DNA from: Bacteroidales bacterium
GTDB lineage: Bacteria; Bacteroidota; Bacteroidia; Bacteroidales; UBA7960
Direction of reading: 5' to 3'
Assembly (NCBI GenBank): GCA_007130545.1
Contig: SLSG01000114.1
Coordinates: 1-9,005 of the forward strand
DNA length: 9,005 bases
Positions within the stretch are counted from its first letter, which is position 1, and every line of letters begins with the position of its first letter. Shown here in pieces: positions 6,724 through 9,005 of this stretch. The notes under the pieces are model-generated. The model was given only the letters and a program-made list of their open reading frames with translations. It was not told where the DNA came from and did no database searches. Made by a program: the position numbers and the translations under genes.

Positions 6724-7605
6724 TTAAGCGCGGACGGACTTTTTCCTTCGTTTCCAAATCAGGATTGCGACAATGGCTGCCAGCAGCCAGAGTGGCCAGA
6801 TGCTGAAAAGGAAGAGCACTGCATCCACCGTCCCATTCCAACCTCGGTGCAGCGCCTGCTTCAGCTGTTCTCCGAAGCGATCCCTGTCGCCAGGTTCAAA
6901 GCGGAATTCCTTTTCACGTGTGAGCATCAGCTCCAGCGTGGAATAATCCACGCGGTCTTTCAGGTATCGCAGCCTGCCTTCCGTGCTGTCAATTTCTTCC
7001 TGAAGCTGGCGGATCCTGTTCTCCACTTCCAGGATTTCCTGTACAGTGTTTGCGCGCCTGAGCAGCTCCCGGTAGCGCTCCAGGTAGATACGCATGCTGG
7101 CAAGGCGGGTTTCCATGTCGATGAACTGTTCGGTGACATCGCGTGCATCCATTTCCCTGTAAAGCACCTGTACGCCCCCGCCTTCAAGGGCGGTGGACAG
7201 CGCATCGAAATTCCCGGCCGGCACCCGTATGCTCAGGTTGTAAGTGGCCTCCCGGTCGGTGTCGTGATAGCGTTCATTGGCATAATAGGCGTCGAAAGCG
7301 GTTACCAGGGAGTCGACGCGGAGGCGGGCCGCTTCCAGGTCGTTTACTTTCAGACCCATGCGGCCGTCACGGATGATCCGTTGCTTGTCCACTTCCCTGC
7401 CGGCCATCACAGGTTCACCGCCACCAGGAGCGGCCATTGCCTGCCGGGTCATGGGTGCGCCACCCTTATCCATGGCCACATAATGTTCTGCCATGGCTTC
7501 GGGGGGCAGGGATTTCTCCTCATCGGATCTCCCGCAGCCGGCAGATCCCAGCAGGACGGCACCCAGCCATCCGACCATAAAAAAGAATTGAATGCGTTTT
7601 TTCAT
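6724..7605 (-). CDS. DUF4349 domain lipoprotein with coiled coil and C-terminal membrane segment
   Basis: A 293-residue protein of the DUF4349 family (PF14257), of unknown function. The N-terminus is a signal peptide ending in Ser-Ala-Gly-Cys24, a tolerable lipobox, followed by a Gly/Ala/Met-rich linker to about residue 72. The domain begins IIRDGRMGLKV (77-87) and includes the typical NLSIRVPAGNFDAL segment (123-136) and a VTEQFIDMETRLAS segment (157-170). A charged coiled coil runs from about 165 to 217. A hydrophobic helix at about 262-284 (Phe-Leu-Phe-Ser-Ile-Trp-Pro-Leu-Trp) is followed by a positive Lys-Arg-Arg-Lys-Lys tail, which would place the C-terminus in the cytoplasm. I chose the ATG at 7605, which gives MKKRIQFFF; the longer frame begins with TTG at 7635 and adds ten residues that do not fit a signal peptide. 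It lies 64 bases after the cytochrome-like gene and 76 bases before the M48 gene, so the three could form one transcript. Confidence 0.88.
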   Translation of the reverse strand: MKKRIQFFFMVGWLGAVLLGSAGCGRSDEEKSLPPEAMAEHYVAMDKGGAPMTRQAMAAPGGGEPVMAGREVDKQRIIRDGRMGLKVNDLEAARLRVDSLVTAFDAYYANERYHDTDREATYNLSIRVPAGNFDALSTALEGGGVQVLYREMDARDVTEQFIDMETRLASMRIYLERYRELLRRANTVQEILEVENRIRQLQEEIDSTEGRLRYLKDRVDYSTLELMLTREKEFRFEPGDRDRFGEQLKQALHRGWNGTVDAVLFLFSIWPLWLLAAIVAILIWKRRKKSVRA

Positions 7606-7669
7606 CTGTATGGGTTTTACTAATAAACGCAACAATCCTGCCGGTATTGGAGCGGAAGACGGGTTGTAA

Positions 7670-8164
7670 TCAGAACCGGATCGATGACCTTCGCTCCATG
7701 GGGGACTTTACGGTAAAAAAGGCCACGTCTTCCAGTGCGTGACACATATTGCACTGCTTGGTCAGGGCCTGGAAGCTTTCGTCGAACAACTGCCTGTCCC
7801 CGCTTTCTGCAGCTGCCTGCATGGCCGGCAGAGCAATGGTCATGAAATTTTCTGCCGAGGGGGCCCTCAGGGGACGACGCTGCAGTCCGTTTTCAATGGC
7901 CACCTGTATTTTTTCTGCCTGGTAGACGGCATAATTCCAGTTCTCATCTTCACCGGCCCAGTAGAGCTCGGAATACCGGTAATCTGTTTCCACCATGGCC
8001 ATGTCGAAGCCTCTGAACTGGCCTTCAATCATTGCTGTTTTTTCTGCTTCACTGCCCCGGATCCATTCTCCCTGTGCGGGCTCGGGTGGCTGCTGGTTGC
8101 ATGCGTGGAAAATGAAAGTGGCGGCGATTGCCATAAACAAGCTGGGAATAAGTTTGTAGTTCAT
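7670..8164 (-). CDS. Small cytochrome c'-like lipoprotein with one CxxCH haem motif
   Basis: A 164-residue exported protein. The start at 8164 (MNYKLIPSLFMAI) gives a clean signal peptide with lipobox Phe-His-Ala-Cys22; the open frame extends to a TTG at 8236, past the promoter, and is not used. A single haem c motif Cys138-Asn-Met-Cys141-His142 lies near the C-terminus. The rest looks all-helical, with four likely helices at about 38-67, 73-95, 103-121 and 124-147, the motif being in the last. This order is that of the cytochrome c' / c-556 four-helix bundle, where CxxCH sits in the fourth helix and a Met in the first helix can be the sixth ligand. Met55 or Met57 in Phe-Asp-Met-Ala-Met would be candidates here. 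Fold and ligand are inference; covalent haem attachment is well supported by signal peptide plus motif. It would be anchored in the periplasmic face of the inner membrane or in the outer membrane. No oxidase or partner is nearby. Confidence 0.8.
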   Translation of the reverse strand: MNYKLIPSLFMAIAATFIFHACNQQPPEPAQGEWIRGSEAEKTAMIEGQFRGFDMAMVETDYRYSELYWAGEDENWNYAVYQAEKIQVAIENGLQRRPLRAPSAENFMTIALPAMQAAAESGDRQLFDESFQALTKQCNMCHALEDVAFFTVKSPMERRSSIRF

Positions 8165-8198
8165 AACATATTGATCTTTGGTGAATAGGTAGCATACA

Positions 8199-8206
8199 CA
8201 AATATA
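8199..8206 (-). promoter_or_regulatory. Bacteroidota -7 element of the cytochrome c'-like gene
   Basis: On the minus strand TATATTTG is a perfect TAnnTTTG. It is preceded by CC, as in the serine hydrolase promoter, so both share CCTATATTTG. The ATG at 8164 is 34 bases downstream. The -33 part is not clear: around the expected site there is only AAAGTCTGG. The element may drive cytochrome, DUF4349 and M48 together, since no comparable element was found before the latter two. Confidence 0.5.
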
Positions 8207-8266
8207 GGAAAAACAGGAAATCCAGACTTTGAACAACAGCTAATTCAAAGCGTTTAAAAATAGCTT

Positions 8267-9005
8267 ATGAGAGAATTTGTACGCGGCAATTTCTGGAGGG
8301 ATTTCCCGGGTCCGCTTTTCATGCTGGCCCCGATGGAGGACGTCACCGATACGGCTTTCCGGGAGCTGGTGCTCAGGATGAGTAAGACCGGCAGCCTGCA
8401 TGTGCTGTTTACCGAGTTTGCCTCGACCGACGGGATCTGCCATGAGCGGGGGAGGGATTCGGCGGTGCAGCGCCTGGTCGTTTCATCGGGTGAAAGGAAG
8501 TGGCTGCAACAGAAAAACGTGAAGCTGGTGGCACAGATCTGGGGAAGCCGGCCGGAGAAATTTGCAGAAGCCCTGAAATACATCGCCGGGCATTTTCAAT
8601 TTGACGGGATCGACATCAACATGGGCTGCCCGGTGCGCAAAATCGTTGCGCAGGGTGGATGTTCGGCGCTCATTGACAATGAGCCCCTGGCACGGGAGAT
8701 CATCCATGCCGTGCGGGAGGCGAGCAATCTGCCCGTCAGCGTTAAAACACGTCTGGGAGTCAAGGAAGTGGACACCGAACGCTGGATGGGTTTTCTGTTG
8801 GGCCAGCCGGTCGATGCCATTATTCTGCACGGGCGCACCCAGAAGCAAATGTCTGACGGACTGGCCGACTGGGGCGAGATCGGGAAGGCGGCGCGGCTGC
8901 GCGACCAAATCGCCCCACATATAAGGCTTGTCGGCAATGGGGATGTAGGCTCATTGGACGAAGCCTGGCAGAAAACAAGCGATTACGGACTGGATGGTGT
9001 CATGA
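8267..9005 (+). CDS. tRNA-dihydrouridine synthase (Dus family), cut by the window end
   Basis: A 5' partial gene of 246 readable codons. Dus enzymes are FMN-dependent and reduce uridines in tRNA loops to dihydrouridine using NADPH. Reading from the ATG at 8267 gives the family motifs in order: LAPMEDVTD (20-28, FMN-binding start of the TIM barrel), LFTEF (47-51), Asp116-Ile-Asn-Met-Gly-Cys121-Pro with the catalytic Cys121, Ser158-Val-Lys160-Thr-Arg-Leu-Gly (FMN contact), Leu187-His188-Gly-Arg190-Thr, and Asn224-Gly-Asp226. The frame ends at Gly-Val-Met, where the conserved MIGRG segment would begin, so roughly the last quarter lies outside. It diverges from the cytochrome gene across 102 bases, and no clear promoter for it was seen. 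Which uridine it modifies cannot be said. Start choice: first ATG in frame, AT-rich leader, no Shine-Dalgarno; the N-terminus matches the usual short lead before APMED. Confidence 0.95.
   Translation, partial: MREFVRGNFWRDFPGPLFMLAPMEDVTDTAFRELVLRMSKTGSLHVLFTEFASTDGICHERGRDSAVQRLVVSSGERKWLQQKNVKLVAQIWGSRPEKFAEALKYIAGHFQFDGIDINMGCPVRKIVAQGGCSALIDNEPLAREIIHAVREASNLPVSVKTRLGVKEVDTERWMGFLLGQPVDAIILHGRTQKQMSDGLADWGEIGKAARLRDQIAPHIRLVGNGDVGSLDEAWQKTSDYGLDGVM

Noticed and set aside
6268..7623. 451-codon open frame on the plus strand
   Set aside because: It runs antisense through the M48 and DUF4349 genes, both of which have clear family motifs. The translated sequence shows no domain and is explained by GC-rich antisense openness.
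1475..8266. All six minus-strand genes as one operon or one new system
   Set aside because: Independent promoter matches before fdh, the serine hydrolase and the cytochrome gene, and the unrelated functions, argue for at least three transcripts.
8240..8937. Several minus-strand frames across the right edge
   Set aside because: All are antisense to the Dus gene, which carries APMED, NMGCP and LHGRT motifs on the plus strand.

Overview
The window looks like an ordinary stretch of Bacteroidota chromosome. Two things point that way. Upstream of several genes there are good matches to the Bacteroidota promoter (TTTG, about 19 nt, TAnnTTTG) and there are almost no Shine-Dalgarno sites. The gene content also fits: a DUF4349 lipoprotein, an M48 lipoprotein with a LysM-like tail, a class-C-like serine hydrolase with a DUF3471-type tail, and a Dus protein. 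Base composition is fairly GC-rich for that phylum, so long open frames on antisense strands are common and misleading. I cannot name the genus.

Layout. At the left (228-1433, +) is a member of the L-fucose/L-arabinose isomerase superfamily. It converges on an NAD-dependent formate dehydrogenase (1475-2653, -) that is almost a textbook copy of the Pseudomonas/Mycobacterium enzyme and has its own promoter. Upstream of that, all on the minus strand, are a flavin reductase-like FMN protein (2836-3414) and, 32 bp further up, a secreted serine hydrolase (3447-4982). Then come an M48 metalloprotease lipoprotein (5085-6647), a DUF4349 lipoprotein (6724-7605) and a small lipoprotein with one CxxCH haem-binding motif (7670-8164). 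At the right edge a tRNA-dihydrouridine synthase starts on the plus strand (8267 onward) and runs out of the window. No open-frame list based on complete frames would show it.

How the genes fit together. Four consecutive minus-strand genes (cytochrome, DUF4349, M48, serine hydrolase) encode exported or lipid-anchored envelope proteins. The flavin reductase and serine hydrolase are close enough to be co-transcribed. Formate dehydrogenase is a cytoplasmic NADH-producing enzyme and no other C1 gene is visible, so it probably acts alone. There is no mobile element, CRISPR array, RNA gene or phage gene in the window, and I found no convincing new multi-gene system. The items most worth a second look are the cytochrome c'-like lipoprotein, the stand-alone formate dehydrogenase, the three-part M48 protein, and the recurring CCTATATTTG promoter core.
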